From NCBI GenBank assembly GCA_013399895.1, contig VXBA01001643.1, positions 1,037,776 through 1,101,775 on the forward strand: 64,000 bases of DNA, read 5' to 3'. Made by a program: the position numbers and the translations under genes. The notes below the pieces were generated by a model that was not told where the DNA came from, did no database searches, and saw only the letters and a program-made list of their open reading frames with translations. This document shows positions 32,563 to 45,100 of this stretch, in pieces. This DNA is from Serilophus lunatus. Its lineage: Eukaryota > Chordata > Aves > Passeriformes > Eurylaimidae. The stretch's first letter is position 1, and every line of letters begins with the position of its first letter.

Positions 32563-34203
32563 TGCGGGAACAAGGGATGGTGCGGGAACAAGGGATGGTG
32601 CGGGAACAAGGGATGGTGCGGGGACAAGGGATGGTGCGGGGACAAGGGATGGTGCGGGAACAAGGGATGGTGCGGGGACAAGGGATGGTGCGGGGACAAG
32701 GGATGGTGCGGGGACAAGGGATGGTGCGGGAACAAGGGATGGTGCGGGAACCGCCACGGGAAGGGATGGAGGCACCGGGACAGCAGAGATGTGTCCAGCC
32801 CGCTGGCTGCTGCAGGATGTGCCCCTGGCCCCCTCGGGGGCATCAGCACATCCTTACTGCGTGGATTAGTCACTCTTGTCATCATTGTCATCCAGGCAGT
32901 TCAATGCCATGTGTTCATGCTCAGTTTAATCCCTCACCATAGGACACGGCACTTGTTTTGTTCCAGAGACACCCCCAGTGAAGGACCATCCCCCAGCTGC
33001 CCTGAACAAACCCTACTCAGGACAAACCACCTCCTTCCCCACCCCTGCACATCCCCCAGGCTCCACAGACAGCAAGATTTCAGGTGCAGTTTATTTTTTT
33101 CCCTGGGCCTTTGCCTTCCCCACATTCCCCACACTCCCCAGTGAGGCATCATCTGCTTCCCTGTGCCCTGGACTGCTCCAGCCCTGGGAGCAGCAGCACA
33201 GTCAGGCCACACACTGCGAGCCCCGAGGCCACCAGTGCCTCCTGGACACCAGCCCCCGCACTGCTGTTCTCTCCACGAGCCCACCACAACATCCCAGGAG
33301 AGCAGAGGGGAAGCACCAGCGCTGGAACAAGGGAACGAGCTGCCTCCACACTCAGCAGCATCCTGGGAAGAGCAGCAAACAGAGCAGGCAGGTGCTGAGG
33401 CTGCAGAAGGAACAAGGATGGTCTGCACATTTTGGGATGGGGATCTGTCTCCTGCCCCGTCCCCTCAAACTCGTATTTTCCAAGAGCAGAGCAAAGTGCA
33501 GGGAGAGAAAAGGGACTTTTGGCTGCGGAAGGCGGGAGCATCAGATGTACAGACAGGGCGAGCACGAACTGTGTGGGCAGCAAAGCCAAACAGGAAAGGA
33601 AACCAAGAGGCAGGGAAAGGATCCTGGCAGTGCTCCTGTTACGGCTCACACACCTCCTGCTGCTCCCTCTCCCGGGTGTCCCTCCCTCAGACCCCTTGCC
33701 CTGCTCAGACATGCCCCAATTCCACTTTTACTGTCAAAACCCTTCCCATCCAAAGGGCTGGATTCAGAAAAATGCAGCCAGAGACACAGAGCCTGTTTGC
33801 AGGAACCAGTCCCAGCACAGCTGTGTTAGCACCTCGAGGTGCTGTCCCTGCACCCACAGCCAGGCAGGGCTCAGCCTGGCCCCAAATCCTGGGAAAAGGG
33901 AAGGGGAGCCCTGATGTGTCCTGGCCTGTGGAGGGGAACAGGGACCTGGACACATTAAGGGACCTGCAAAGGGATGAGGCTTCCAAGCTGCACACCCTGG
34001 CTGGCTTTAACCCTTCCAAGCACAGAGCAGGGGAGCGGGGAGGTGAGGGGCAGCAGGAGGGTCGTGCTGTGCCCATCACATCCAGCCAGGGACTCGATCT
34101 CGGCTTTCAAGCAATTCACGGTTTAGAGACACAGGTTTATTCACATGCCCCGACGTGCTTAACGACCAAAGTGCTCCTCAGTGAACCCAGCGAGGGATTG
34201 TAA
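32455..34203 (+). other. Stop-poor stretch: long frame broken by one TGA
   Basis: One plus-strand frame is open from 32,455 to 34,203 except for a TGA at 33,142-33,144, giving 229 and then 346 sense codons. The first ATG is at 32,509, in a weak start context. The first ATG after the TGA is at 33,418. The first half includes the hexapeptide array (Trp-Cys-Gly-Asn/Asp-Lys-Gly) and a hydrophobic run of about 20 residues. An AATAAA lies at 34,204-34,209, right after the final stop. The translation matches nothing I know. Other frames on both strands are also long here, so compositional stop depletion is the simpler explanation. A decayed or non-coding transcript is possible. Confidence 0.15.
32563..32752. 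repeat. 18-bp minisatellite, ten full copies
   Basis: The unit TGCGGGAACAAGGGATGG repeats ten times from 32,563 to 32,742, then breaks off in a partial copy. Units differ at one base (GAAC or GGAC), in the order A A A G G A G G G A. Because 18 is a multiple of three, the array encodes a regular hexapeptide in one frame. The near identity of copies indicates recent expansion, so length polymorphism is likely. Confidence 0.98.
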
Positions 34204-34649
34204 AATAAAGTCAGTGAGGCAAGTGGATTAAAGAAAAATAAAAAAGCTAAAGATCTGAGAGAGATGAAATGGCCCCGTTGAGTCACAGCCTGTGCTGCCA
34301 ACACAGGGTGTCCTCCCCAGCCTTGGCAGCCTCCTGCCAAGGGTCCCCTGCCACCACTGTCCCCCCCAGTCCCCCCAGACACTGGGCAGGGCAGGGCAGG
34401 GCGTCAAGAGGGCCCATCCATCACCCCCTGCTTGTTCACACATGTCTCATCTCACATGGGGCCCCTTCCAGCTCCTTCCTCCCCCCTGCCTGGCCAGCCC
34501 TGCTCCTCCAAGGAGAGATCCCCACACAATGGGCCAGCTCACGTGCACAGCCCAGCCAGGAGGTGACCTGAGGTGGGAATCTGGGGTCTCTGGGGAAAAA
34601 TTTCTCACCATGCTGCCCGTCCCATCACCAGCACTGTGAGATGTGCTGC
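34204..34649. other. Unique spacer
   Basis: Short AT-rich run at 34,204-34,260, with AATAAA and AAAAATAAAAAA sequence, then GC-richer DNA without a recognised gene or repeat. Confidence 0.55.
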
Positions 34650-34800
34650 ATCATGGAATGGTTTGGGCTGGAAGGGACCTTAGAGACCATCTCGTTCCAT
34701 TCCCCTGCCATGAGCTTGGACACCTTCCACTATCCCAGGTGGCTCCAACCTGGCCTTGAGCACTTCCAGGGATGGGGCAGCCACAGCTTCTCTGGGCAAG
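34650..34800 (-). mobile_element. CR1 LINE 3'-end fragment, antisense
   Basis: The piece opens with 'tcatggaatggtttgggctg' and ends at 'cagccacagcttctctgggc', the reverse of the CR1 3' end. The terminal octamer is reduced to a single copy. Confidence 0.94.
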
Positions 34801-37800
34801 TCAGGGGGTCCTGAGCTTTGCTGCACGACCCGTAGTGGTGTGCTGGAGTTTGAGCCTCACTCCATGAAGCTTTAAACTGGCTACAAAGGATGCCCAGGCT
34901 CAGTGCAGCCCTCTGACACCACTGCAACACCACTGAGCCTTCTCCTTAAACCACCAGGCTCTGCAGCCAGAGCCAACCTCCTTCCCAGAGTTACAGTCCA
35001 AAGCGATTGCCTCCATTTACCAACCTCAGCATGAGATACAAAAGTCCTGCCAAAATCCCAGACAGCCTCAGGAGAGGTGTCATTAAACCTCCTCAGCCAG
35101 AGGAAGCGAAGCAAGTGGTTTGTTCCCATGCCGCCCTTTCTGGGAAGGTGTTAATGAATAACCCCGGCCCAGGCAGGTGCTGTCAGCTCTGTGGAGCTGC
35201 TGTGAGTCACCAACCTGTCCCAGTGTGACCAGCCCTGAGTCACACACACCCTGTCCCTTCCACAAACCCCCATCCTGAGCCCCACAGTGCTGGGCAATCG
35301 GGGGCTCAGACTGTGTGAGACCCTCCTCAACCCTGGCTCTTTGACCCACACACAGCACAGGGTATTTGGGAGCTCACCCTAAGATGTGACAACTCTGGAA
35401 AATTCACAGGGTTGGGGTGCAGCAGAAAACACAAGAAGGCTCTGGGTCTGCTCCCAAATCGCAGCAGCATCCTGCTCTCCAGGGACATGGAAGGGAATGG
35501 CTGTGATGGCCAACACACCCTGGCTGCATCCCAGAGGATGAGGGTCCAGGAGGGATGCCAGGGGTGCAGGTGCCCACAGGTGAGCACTGGCAGTGGCTCA
35601 GGCCCACAGGGATGTGCTCAGAGCACGGCATCTGCTGCTCCCAAAGCATCACTCCCAGCACCAGCTGCAGTTTCCTCCTCAAACACCAGCCCTGACCAAG
35701 ACCCAAGCACAGGTGCTCACCCTAAGGAAGCCTCAAAATAGAACCTTTAAGCCCCCAACAGAAACACCCCCAAGGACTTTCTTGCTCACACACTCCAACC
35801 TGTTCTGCATGTGCCACCTCCCTCTCGGGTCTTTCGAGCAATCTTCCCCCTCCTTCCCCGCAGGAAAAGGCCACGCTCCTTCTTGAAAGCCATGTGTCAC
35901 TTGGAGACTGACAGGCAGGTGAAAGAATGAAGAAAGTCCCATTCTCCTTCATTTTTGCAGCCTGGTGATAAGCAGGGAGTGATGTCAGGCTGGGCCAGCA
36001 CAGACTCTGGGAGAGGCTGCCACAGGTTTTGGGAAGGCTCTGGCTTCCAATGACAGTTCTGGCTCCCTTATTAAAAGCATCCCCACAGTGACAACCCTCT
36101 GACAGGCTGATGGATGGGCCTGAGCAGCAAGATGATGTTCCCTGAGCATGGACTTTGTTTATCTCCCAGTATTTTTTGCTTTTCCTGCTGGAACTCCAGC
36201 AGCCCCTGCTGTGGGCAGGCAGGAGATGAGCAGCTCCCCTTGGTTTCTGTCACCAGAAGGAGCCCTGATGATCCATCTCATCCCTGAACTCTTCCAAAAT
36301 GAGCTGGAGGGATCTTCCCCCTCCTCACCAACAGTGAGAACTCCATCACCTGCCTGTTCCTCCAGGAGGGCTGCTCTGTGGCACCTCCTGCATCCAAGAA
36401 AAGGTCAGCAGGGATGGATCCCCAGAATTAAAGGGATTACCATCCTTACCATTCCCACACTTCTCCACTCCTCTCCCAGTGCAGCAATAAATTGGCTCAC
36501 AGGGTGGGAAAAGCACTGCAAAACCTCTGTGTTTGGCTCCAGGGAGGGGAAGGGTTTGGCCATGCATCCCTCAGGATCCCATCCCAGGGATGAGCTCTGC
36601 TCCCCATGGCCTGGGGACATCCAAAGTCCTCACATCTGAGTCAAGGTGTTTTCTGGAAAGCTTTGAATCAAGGGTGATCCCAAACAAGGGTGCACAAGCC
36701 ACACTGGAGTCCTGCCCTGCCCTCTGAGACCAGCCTCACCAGGGATGGGAGAGAGGGAGGAAAGGAGGCAAAACCATCCGGCTGCACATTTATTTTGCAG
36801 CTTTGAGCTGATTTCTGTCCCGAGGGATTACCAATCTAAGCAGTGTTTTTTCCTGTTCTGACCCTAAGCTGATTAATTCTCTATACCTCCCTTCTCCCTT
36901 CTCTCCCCTCCTAAAGTTTCATGAAAACCCAGGATGTGAAGTGCCAGTGAAGTGCCAAGGCACAGCTGGATGCAGCTGTGGGTGGAGCAGAGGGAGATGT
37001 TCCCCCAGCCCCACGGGACAGATCCTGCCTCCCCCTACAGAGCTCCAAACCCCAGCTTTAGCATCTTTATCTCTTTATCCAAAAGGAAGTGATATGCCTG
37101 AGGGAGGGGAAAAACCTCCCTGTCCATGGTCTGAGCTGGTCAGGGTGAGGCTCATCAGCACCAGCATCGCTCTCCCAGAGCTGGGAACTGGTACCAGAGA
37201 TGCTGCTGGGACTCATCCAAGAGCAGCAAAACTTGCCCTGGCATGATCCAGCTGCACTTCCCGAGTGCAGGAGCCTCCTTTTCCAAGTGCCATCACTCAC
37301 AGCAGCCCAGCCCAGCATGAGCCCCACGACACACTGGGGTTTGCTGCCCCTTAAGGGAGGGGCTGGGGAGGCTCAGGATTGCAAAAAATACAACTCCTGA
37401 GAAATCTTCAGGGCGCCTCCATCCCTCAGTTCCCCAGTGAACTGCCCAAAATCCCAGAGCAAAGCCAGCAGAGAATCCAGGTGTGCCAGAACACCTCTCC
37501 CAGGCAGACAGCTCTGGGTGCTGCAGGAAAGCCCGGAACACACCCATCCCTATAAAAAGATAATTGTACAATCCACAGCGGGAAATTAGCACAGCAAAAC
37601 ACCGTTTAATTCTCACAATGCACCTCAACGGGATCAAGAGGTAAAACTGCCTCTCACCTGCAGTGAGATGGGCCCTCGGGGCAGGATTAGGGATCACCAC
37701 TGAGGAAGGGTGGGAACCTTCAGTGACTGCCCTCACCCAAAATTTGGTGTTCAGAGGGGAGTAAATGTGGGCTGTTTGTCCCTTCTGGGTGCTTGAAACT

Positions 37801-39203
37801 GGAGAGCACAAAACTCCTCTATGTGCATAAATCAAGGCTGAGGTTTGTACCACAGCCTCACTGGTCTTTTGTTTTCAAACAGTAAGGCATAAAAATGGGG
37901 AATTTTAAAAATTACTATATTTAAATAACTCCCCTTTAAGTGGAACAGAAAACACGGATAAAACAACCAAGTCTTGAAGTTGGTCCAGTCCAACGCAAGG
38001 AAACGTGGCCAAAGAAACAAAATAACCCTCCACCAAATACACAACCCAAACCCATCCTCAGAGAGGAATCAGGACAGAGCCTTCACCCCTCGGGAAGCCT
38101 CTCCCCAGGCTCTTCTCATCCCCTCCTGATCTCAGACCAAAACTGATGGCAACCAGAGATACAGACACGGATCCCCCACCTCCTGCCCTGCGGGGTGTCC
38201 AGTGAAAGGCAAAAGGCGTAAGAAAAAGGTCTTTGTTTCAATTCAGATTTGTTGGAAATGGGGAAAAGCAAGTTTTCCAAAAATAATTTTAATTGACTTA
38301 GAAGAAATACAAAAAAAAAAAAAAAAAGGTTTCATTACACACCCACTCACACAGAGCTATTGCTGATCATCCTGGAAGTGAAAACGATCCGTGCCTGGCC
38401 ACGTTTGGGTTGGCACTGCCCGGGGACACCGAGTCACCTTCCTCCTGGGTCATCCCAACACCCACCCCCTGGCCCCTTGGCAGTGGGATTTCTGGGCTCA
38501 AAACTTCAGTGCTGGGATGGGGAAGGGTCAAGGTGAGGGTTTGGTGGCACCCAAAAGACCCTCAGGACTGTTCCCAGCCAGAGGGGGAGCACACAGCGCC
38601 CGCCAGCTGTGCCAGCTGTGCCGTGACCTCAGCGGAGGGCACGGGGAAATGTACCTTCAGCCCAGCATTTCCTAGAATTAATCAGGAATTTTTTGAAAAG
38701 TGTAACTGGCTGAGAAACGCCAATGGGTTGAAACTTCAACTCGATGCAGGAATCTAGAAATGTAGGTCAGGAAAAAAAGCACCCGAGTGAAAAGCTCCTT
38801 GTTCGTCGGCGCGACGCCTCGTCCCAGCGGCCCCGCGGTGCCATCCCCGGGTGAGAGGCTTGGGAAGGGCTCCCAGGGATGTGCAGCTGGAAAACGGCTC
38901 AAGCCCCCGGGGTTTTAGGGGGTAAAGCAGCCGTTCCTGCGGTGCCCGTGGCAGGAGGGCAGCGGGGCTGCTGTGCCAGGGCACCCCCAGCCTGTCCTCA
39001 GCCACAGGGCACACGCTGGGCTTGGACCATCCCGACGTTTTTCCCAGTCATTCCAGGTATCCTCCTGTTTAGTTGAAAGCACAGACTGCACTAAGGCCAT
39101 AAATGCCTGTTCCCATCATCGGGGCAAAATCATCCTGGCTTTTTTCAACATTCCCCAGGGCTCAGCAAGGAGGGGAAAGGCGAAAGGCAGCGACTTCCCG
39201 GCA
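34801..39203. other. Unique noncoding spacer
   Basis: No gene is recognised. An element-like block with GGGATTACC and CTGATTAATTC lies at 36,785-36,895. An A-run of about 18 lies at 38,311-38,328. CpG-bearing sequence near 38,805-38,850 is too short to call an island. GTGAGC after CCCACAG at about 35,580 resembles a splice donor, without a supporting exon. Confidence 0.55.
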
Positions 39204-39312
39204 CCATCACAGAACCATTTAGGTTGGAAAAGACCTTTCAGTTCATCGAGTCCATGAACCCAGCGCTGCCAAGGCCACCACTCAACCATGTCCCCAACAA
39301 CAATAAATACAA
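39204..39312 (-). mobile_element. CR1 LINE 3'-end fragment, antisense, CR1-Y-like terminus
   Basis: The piece contains ACCATTTAGGTTGG, AAAAGACCTTT, TTCATCGAGTCC and CCCAGCGCTGCCAAGG, then CCACCACTCAACCATGTCCC. These form the reverse of the branch ending in TTTTCCAACCTAAATG. The right boundary is approximate. Confidence 0.9.
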
Positions 39313-41902
39313 CCAGGGCTGTGCTACACCCCAGAACAGCATCCTGGTGTTTGATCCCAAAAACCCACCCGCTGGGATATAAAGTTTCATGGGTCCCATT
39401 AAAAAGCCCCCAAACACTCCAGAGCCAAACAGGTTTGCTTAGGACAGGGATGCAGCCAAGTGTCTGTCACACAAAAACTGACAGCAAACCTCTCAACCCC
39501 TTTTGCTCAACCACCCTCACGAGCACCTTCCTCCCCTCACTGATGCCAACCCAAGATCCACACAGAGATGGGATTTTTGGAGAAAATCCACCTTCCAGAA
39601 GAAATGGGCCCTCCCAGCCCTCTCCCCTCCCGAGCTGGGGAATAGCTGATCCCTTTTCAACACTTGCAGGTATCAGGGCTGTAATTTAGAGAGTTAATTT
39701 ATCCAGCACCCTGAGCTCCCTGCAGGGGGGTTTTTGTTTGCTTTAATTGAGGGGGAAAAAAGTAGAAAGAAAAAAAAAAAAAAGCTCTTTTCCCAACCCC
39801 TTGGTTTCGTTTTTCAGGTGCCTTGATTTATTGATTGGCCTATTCCCTTTTAATAGGCTCTCCTTGCCAGAGCCAGGGGGTTTCCTGAGGGGAGGCTGCA
39901 GCTCAAGGAGGTGCTGCCATGTCCAGCCCAGGTTTGGGCTTCCCCTGTTCCCAAAAATCAGTCTTAGTCCCCAACATCATCACGTTGATCTGAGGAGGAA
40001 GAAAGTTGGATGGAGCTGCATCAATTCCTGCTGGATGCTCCTGCACTCTCCAGCCCTCCAACCCCAGCAGGTCCCAGTTCTCCTTCCCCACACCTTCCAG
40101 CTCTCTGCTCCCAATTCCCAGCACTCAGACAAAAAAAAAAAAAAAANNNNNNAATAGAAAAAAAAAAAAAAAAAAAGTAAGTCTACAGCAAAGCAAGCTT
40201 CCAAGAAAGATATTTTTGTGGGATAATAAAAGGATTACAGGCACAAAATCTGATTTTTTTCCAAGCTACACCCACTTCTGGTCTCCCTCCGTTCTCCTGG
40301 CTGCAGTTTTAGGGTTGAAGCCACCAAGGTGGGGTTTGGGAGGGGATCCCCAAGGGCTCAACAGCTTCACCCCATCCTTAGGGCAGGTGAGGAGCAAACC
40401 TGGCCAGTGCTGGAGCAGGAAAGTGAAAGGAGCCCAGCACTGCCCAGCCTTCCTCCCTGCACCCTCCTCCTCCCTCAGCTCCCTTTGTTGCCTTGGGCAT
40501 GATCCAGGGCACGGTGCCCACAAGGAGAACTCCCAGCGGATGAGATCTACATCTCATTTAATTAAATTTTTCCTTTTAGATTAAATAAGAGGACTCTGCC
40601 CAGCCAAGGGCTGGAGGAGTAGAGCCCATCAGCCACAGAGCCTGAGGCCACTGGGTTTTCCCTCCCAGGCTGGAGGAGAAGAAGTTGACCAAACATCTAA
40701 GAGGGTGCTCAGAGGAGATGGAGACCCTTGGACCCATGGCCAGGGAGGAGAGATGAAAACACATCCCTTACTGATGGAGATCCATGTGCAACCCAGGGCA
40801 TCCTGGCTTATCCATCCCATGTGTTGGGCTGCTGAGGGCAGGGCAGGACTCAGTGAAAGGAGCCATGTGGGGAACAGCCCCCGTGGTTTCCCAGCTTTAT
40901 GGTCTCCTGCAGATTGTCCCCAGTCTCAAACTGGGACCAGACAGCCGTCTGGGAGACAGATCCCCACCTCACTTCATGTCAAAAGCAGCCAAAAACTTCA
41001 AGCACCAAAAATAAGGGGGGAAAATTGGACATCTATCCCCACCTCCACCCCTTCAGCCACCCTGTGACCAGGGAGGGACCCACCAGCTCCAGCCTTCAGC
41101 CACTCAAGGCTCCTTAAAGCCTCTCCCTGAAGATGGTGATGCCGAACCCACCCCAGAGCCCTCAGAGGAGGGCGTGGGTCCCCCCCCCAGCTCCCGCCTG
41201 CCCGCTGGCACAGCTCCACCAGTTCAGACTGGGCAGAACTGCTGGAAGCCACGTTTTCCATCAGCACAGGGAGCAGGCTTGGCCTCTCGACAATCTTTAA
41301 ATAATCTCTATCTCAGTGTAGCCACGGTGCTGGCTGAGCCCCAAGCTGACAGCAACCGGGGCCAAGCCCCAGGATAAACACAGCCTACCTGGCTTAGAAG
41401 TGCCAGAAGCATGTAGGCACCGGGCAGGATCCCTTGGATAAACAGCCCTGCAGCCCCAGCCCTGAGCACTGCAGGAACACTTGGAGAACACACCGTACAC
41501 GGGCTCAAGTGTTTGGGAACATCCCTGCGACGGGACACGGGAGGTGCCTTCCCTCCCTCCTGCCTGCCCCGGGCACTTGGATTTAAATGCAACCCCGAGC
41601 ACAGAGCTGGGCACAGGAGGAGGAGGTTGTGCTGTAGCTGAGCTGCCCTGAGCCACCCAGGGAGCCAAGGACATGCAGGTGGGGAAGTCCCCGTGCTGCT
41701 GGGGAAGGGACAAGTGATGCTGGGTGGCCAGGACAGCAAGGGCTGGGATGCAGCAGAGCAGGGAGAGCAGGAGCCAGCCCTCTGAGGGGCACAGAAAGAG
41801 CTGCAGGAAAAGGCACAATCCATGGGAAGCCCAGGTTTAGGGTGTAGGACACACTGACCCTGCACAAGGGGCAGGGAATGGCTTCAAAGCGACAGAGCAT
41901 AG
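39313..41902. other. Unique spacer with A-rich runs and a small gap
   Basis: A 15-16 base A-run lies at about 39,768-39,783, and the long A-tract with a 6-N gap at 40,130-40,176. The remainder is unique sequence without a recognisable gene. Confidence 0.55.
40130..40176. repeat. Poly-A tract interrupted by six N
   Basis: A-runs of roughly 15-20 bases flank six unresolved bases at 40,147-40,152 and the letters AATAG. The true tract length is unknown. It could be a simple A-repeat or an old retroposed tail. I see no recognisable retrogene in the flanks. Confidence 0.9.
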
Positions 41903-42100
41903 GGTTAGATTAGGTATCAGGAAAAAAATCCTTCCCTGTGAGGGTGGGGAGGTTGGTTGCCCAGAGAAGCTGTGGCTGCCCCATCCCTGGAAGTGCCCAA
42001 GGCCAGGTTGGAGCCACCTGGGATAGTGGGAGGTGATAGTGGGTGGAATGACATGGGCTTTAAGGTCCCTTCCAACCCAAACCATCCTCTGATTCCATGA
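41903..42100 (+). mobile_element. CR1 LINE 3'-end fragment, sense
   Basis: The piece contains TTAGATTAGGTATCAGG, the 'tgcccagagaagctgtggct' block and a terminus with GATTCCATGA. It lacks the usual 'ccctggcacag' words between GGGGAGG and TTGCCCAG, an internal deletion of about 15 bases relative to other copies here. Confidence 0.94.
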
Positions 42101-45100
42101 TATCCTGCCTGTAGCATCACTGCTCCCACAGGAACGCTCCATCACGCAGAAGGCACATGGAAAGACTCCTGCCCACAAAAGCTTCACGAGCAGGTGCAGC
42201 AATTCAGGCCATGCCAACCCTTCCCAAGGGATTCCAGAGCCCCATGTTTCCCCACCCTTTCTCCCTCTACCCACACTCACCCTCCAACCCTTCATTTCCA
42301 AGCTGGCAGCTTCCAAGGGTTAACAAGGTGTGTGCACCCGCAGGGCTGGGCTCCCTCCCTCCCTCCTCACCCCTCTCTTCCCGGCATGGACTTGGAGACC
42401 GGAGGCTCTCCAGATTTAATCTCCAAGACAAACACACTGTAGCTGGAGCCTGTTCCATTTGCACTTAAGACCACAGATATTAAAGAGCACAGCCAGGCTC
42501 GGGGCTCTGCCCACCCCTCCTGGGGTCCCCCCCACTCTGCCCGGTGCCAGGGGGGTGTCACCAGCTCTGCAGGGAACCACGAGGGATGGTTTGCAGCTGG
42601 GAGTGAAGAAACACCCACCACAAGAGCCACCGTGTCTCTGGGTGGGTCTCTATGGAAGGGGAGCAGCTGGACCTTGCACAGGGTTCCCTCTGTGCCGCAG
42701 GCACAGCCCAAGGGATGTGGGGAGGAGCAGAGGAGCAGCATCAAACACCAAAGGTGACCATGAGTGTGGCTCAAGGTGCCGATCCAGCAAGGGTTCAGTG
42801 ATCTGCAGAATCAAGGTAGCTCATCTCTGAGAAGTCACATTTTTATTGCCTTTTCTCCTGAGATCCTGTTGTGGTGCCCAGAGACATCCGGAGGAGGAGG
42901 TTTGGGAGCTGCCAGAAGACACCTGACACAAACCAGTGGGTTGTTCATCCTTCAAGGTCGTTATTGTTGTGATGAATGTGTAAATCTCACTTCAGACCAG
43001 AACATGTCGAGCCCAGCACTGCAGAGAGGTGCAGTTAACACCTGATTCTCTTGTTCAGAGGAGGAAGGAAAGGGTCTCCAGGCTATTTGGCAAAGGGAGC
43101 CTTCCAGTAAACACTTATCTCTCATCTTACATTTCAGTCGGAAGTGGAGAGATTTGGTTCATTTTCCATGGGGATGAGAGAGGAGAGTGTGCCAGCAGAG
43201 CTGGGCTCCAGCAAGGGCTGGGCTGGGAAACACCAAAATCCACCTTCTTAAAACCTACAGGCAAAAACCTGGTGGGCAGGAGGTTGAACTGGAGGTTCAC
43301 TCCATGAACCAGTTTTCTGCCCACTTATTTCACCACTGAGAAATGTCTTTTCCTGGGACGTTGTGGCACTTGCAGGAGAGAATAACCACAGGCTGGAAAA
43401 CTGAATTAGGGTGAAAAGCTCAAGATCAGCCTGGAGCTGGCCTGGGAGAGCCCTGGAAAGGGCTGATGGCCTCGGGATCCCAGCACCATGTGTCCCTGCC
43501 CGACACCCAGCTGTAAAGCTGCTTTCTGAAGATGGTGGCTGAGTTAATTACACACACACACACTGATGTTTTCATGAGAAAGGCTCTTCTATGAAGTCGT
43601 GGGAGCAATAAAAATATAAATAGTCCTCAAGGCACCACAAAATGATGCCATTTTAAGTGCATTTCTTTTTTTCCCTGAAATCCATGGGGTGGTATTTAAA
43701 GATGAAGGGAGGAGGAGGACGAATACGTGCTGCTCTGTCAAACACCAAACACCCCACGGAGCTCTGGTGGTCTCCCAGAGCCTGCCAGGGGCTCCAGGCC
43801 CACAATTAATGACCTCTCCACACCTTTCATGTGCCACCCCCTGGAATACATCAAGCATTTCATCCCGGCTGCAGCCGGCACGGTGGCTCCCAGCACCCCA
43901 GAAATGCCCATTCTGGCTTCCCCTCCCTCAAAACTCCTCAATATTTGCCTTTGAGATATCTTTTGATATCAAAAGGTGGCCACAGCCCAGGTCCTGAGGT
44001 GCTCAGCGACTCGCTGGTGGTCCCTAAATAAGCAGCCAGATGGTCTCACACCAAACATCCCCAGGTCCTTGTGGGCAGCCTTGGTTCTCACCACAAGACC
44101 TTCAAACAAGCCCAGAGAACAGGGAGCCTCAGTTCCCTCCAGCCACCAAACTCCTCCAGCCCGGTCCACCCAGGGGGACATTTCTCAAAGTAAACTCAGT
44201 GTTCCTGGGGTTTACCCGAAATACAAGCCCTGCAGGACAGGCAGACGCTGGGAAGGCAGCAAGAGGGAAAGAAGGAAAAGCCACAGGCCCTGTTGCTCCA
44301 TCCAAGTCACGAGTTCAGTGAGTTCCCTGCGGTCTGGTCGAGGGGAAGAGGATTTTTCCTGGATGGTACAATTCCCTGCTCACATCTCCTCTAGAGTCCA
44401 AGGAGGTGAACAAAGGGGACACTGTCCCTTCACTCCCACCTCTCCAGGAACGGGGGGGGGCAGACCCAACACCTCTGACATCCCACCAGGGGTGCCCTGG
44501 GGATGGGCAAAAAGCTCCTGTGCATTTTCTCATCCTCTTTGGGACTGAGGAACCCATATCCACAAGCTCCAGGAGGGATGGACATGGGGAAATGAAAGCA
44601 ATTGTGTCTCCTGCAGCCACAGTGATAACAAGCAACTGCCACTCATGTGCTGAGATATCCTTGGATCAGGGTGAGGAGGGGATACCACCAGCCAGGATGA
44701 GGGAGGGCACCTGGAAACTGCTGTGCAGCCCCAACATGGCAAAAGCTCTCAGCTTTTACTGTGTCCCAGTTAATTACTGCTGGAAAAGTCATCAACAAGA
44801 CCTTTAAAGTCGTTTGCCTCTGTTTACCCTGGCACGTGGGTCACCCCAGGCTGCAGAGGCCAGACTGCTCACATGGGTGGCACGAGGAGAATGGAAAACC
44901 ATGAGCCACATCCACCTCTGTGTCAGGAAGAAAAGCCTGCTCCTGCCTCCACCCCACGAGAGGAGAACACATCTCAGGCTGGAGTTTTGCTCTCCACACC
45001 TTTGGCTCGAGCTGAGGCTCCCAGAGCTGCCGCTTGTGGTGCTGTGTCAGGAAGAGCTGAACCCCAGCCCAGCAGCTCTCGTGCTTGAGAAGGTGCTACA

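Noticed and set aside
33163..34203. 346-codon open frame as an intact protein gene
   Set aside because: It opens at a GTG; the first ATG is at 33,418. No known domain is recognised, and neighbouring frames on both strands are also unusually open, so composition explains it. It is kept only as a low-confidence stretch and a finding.
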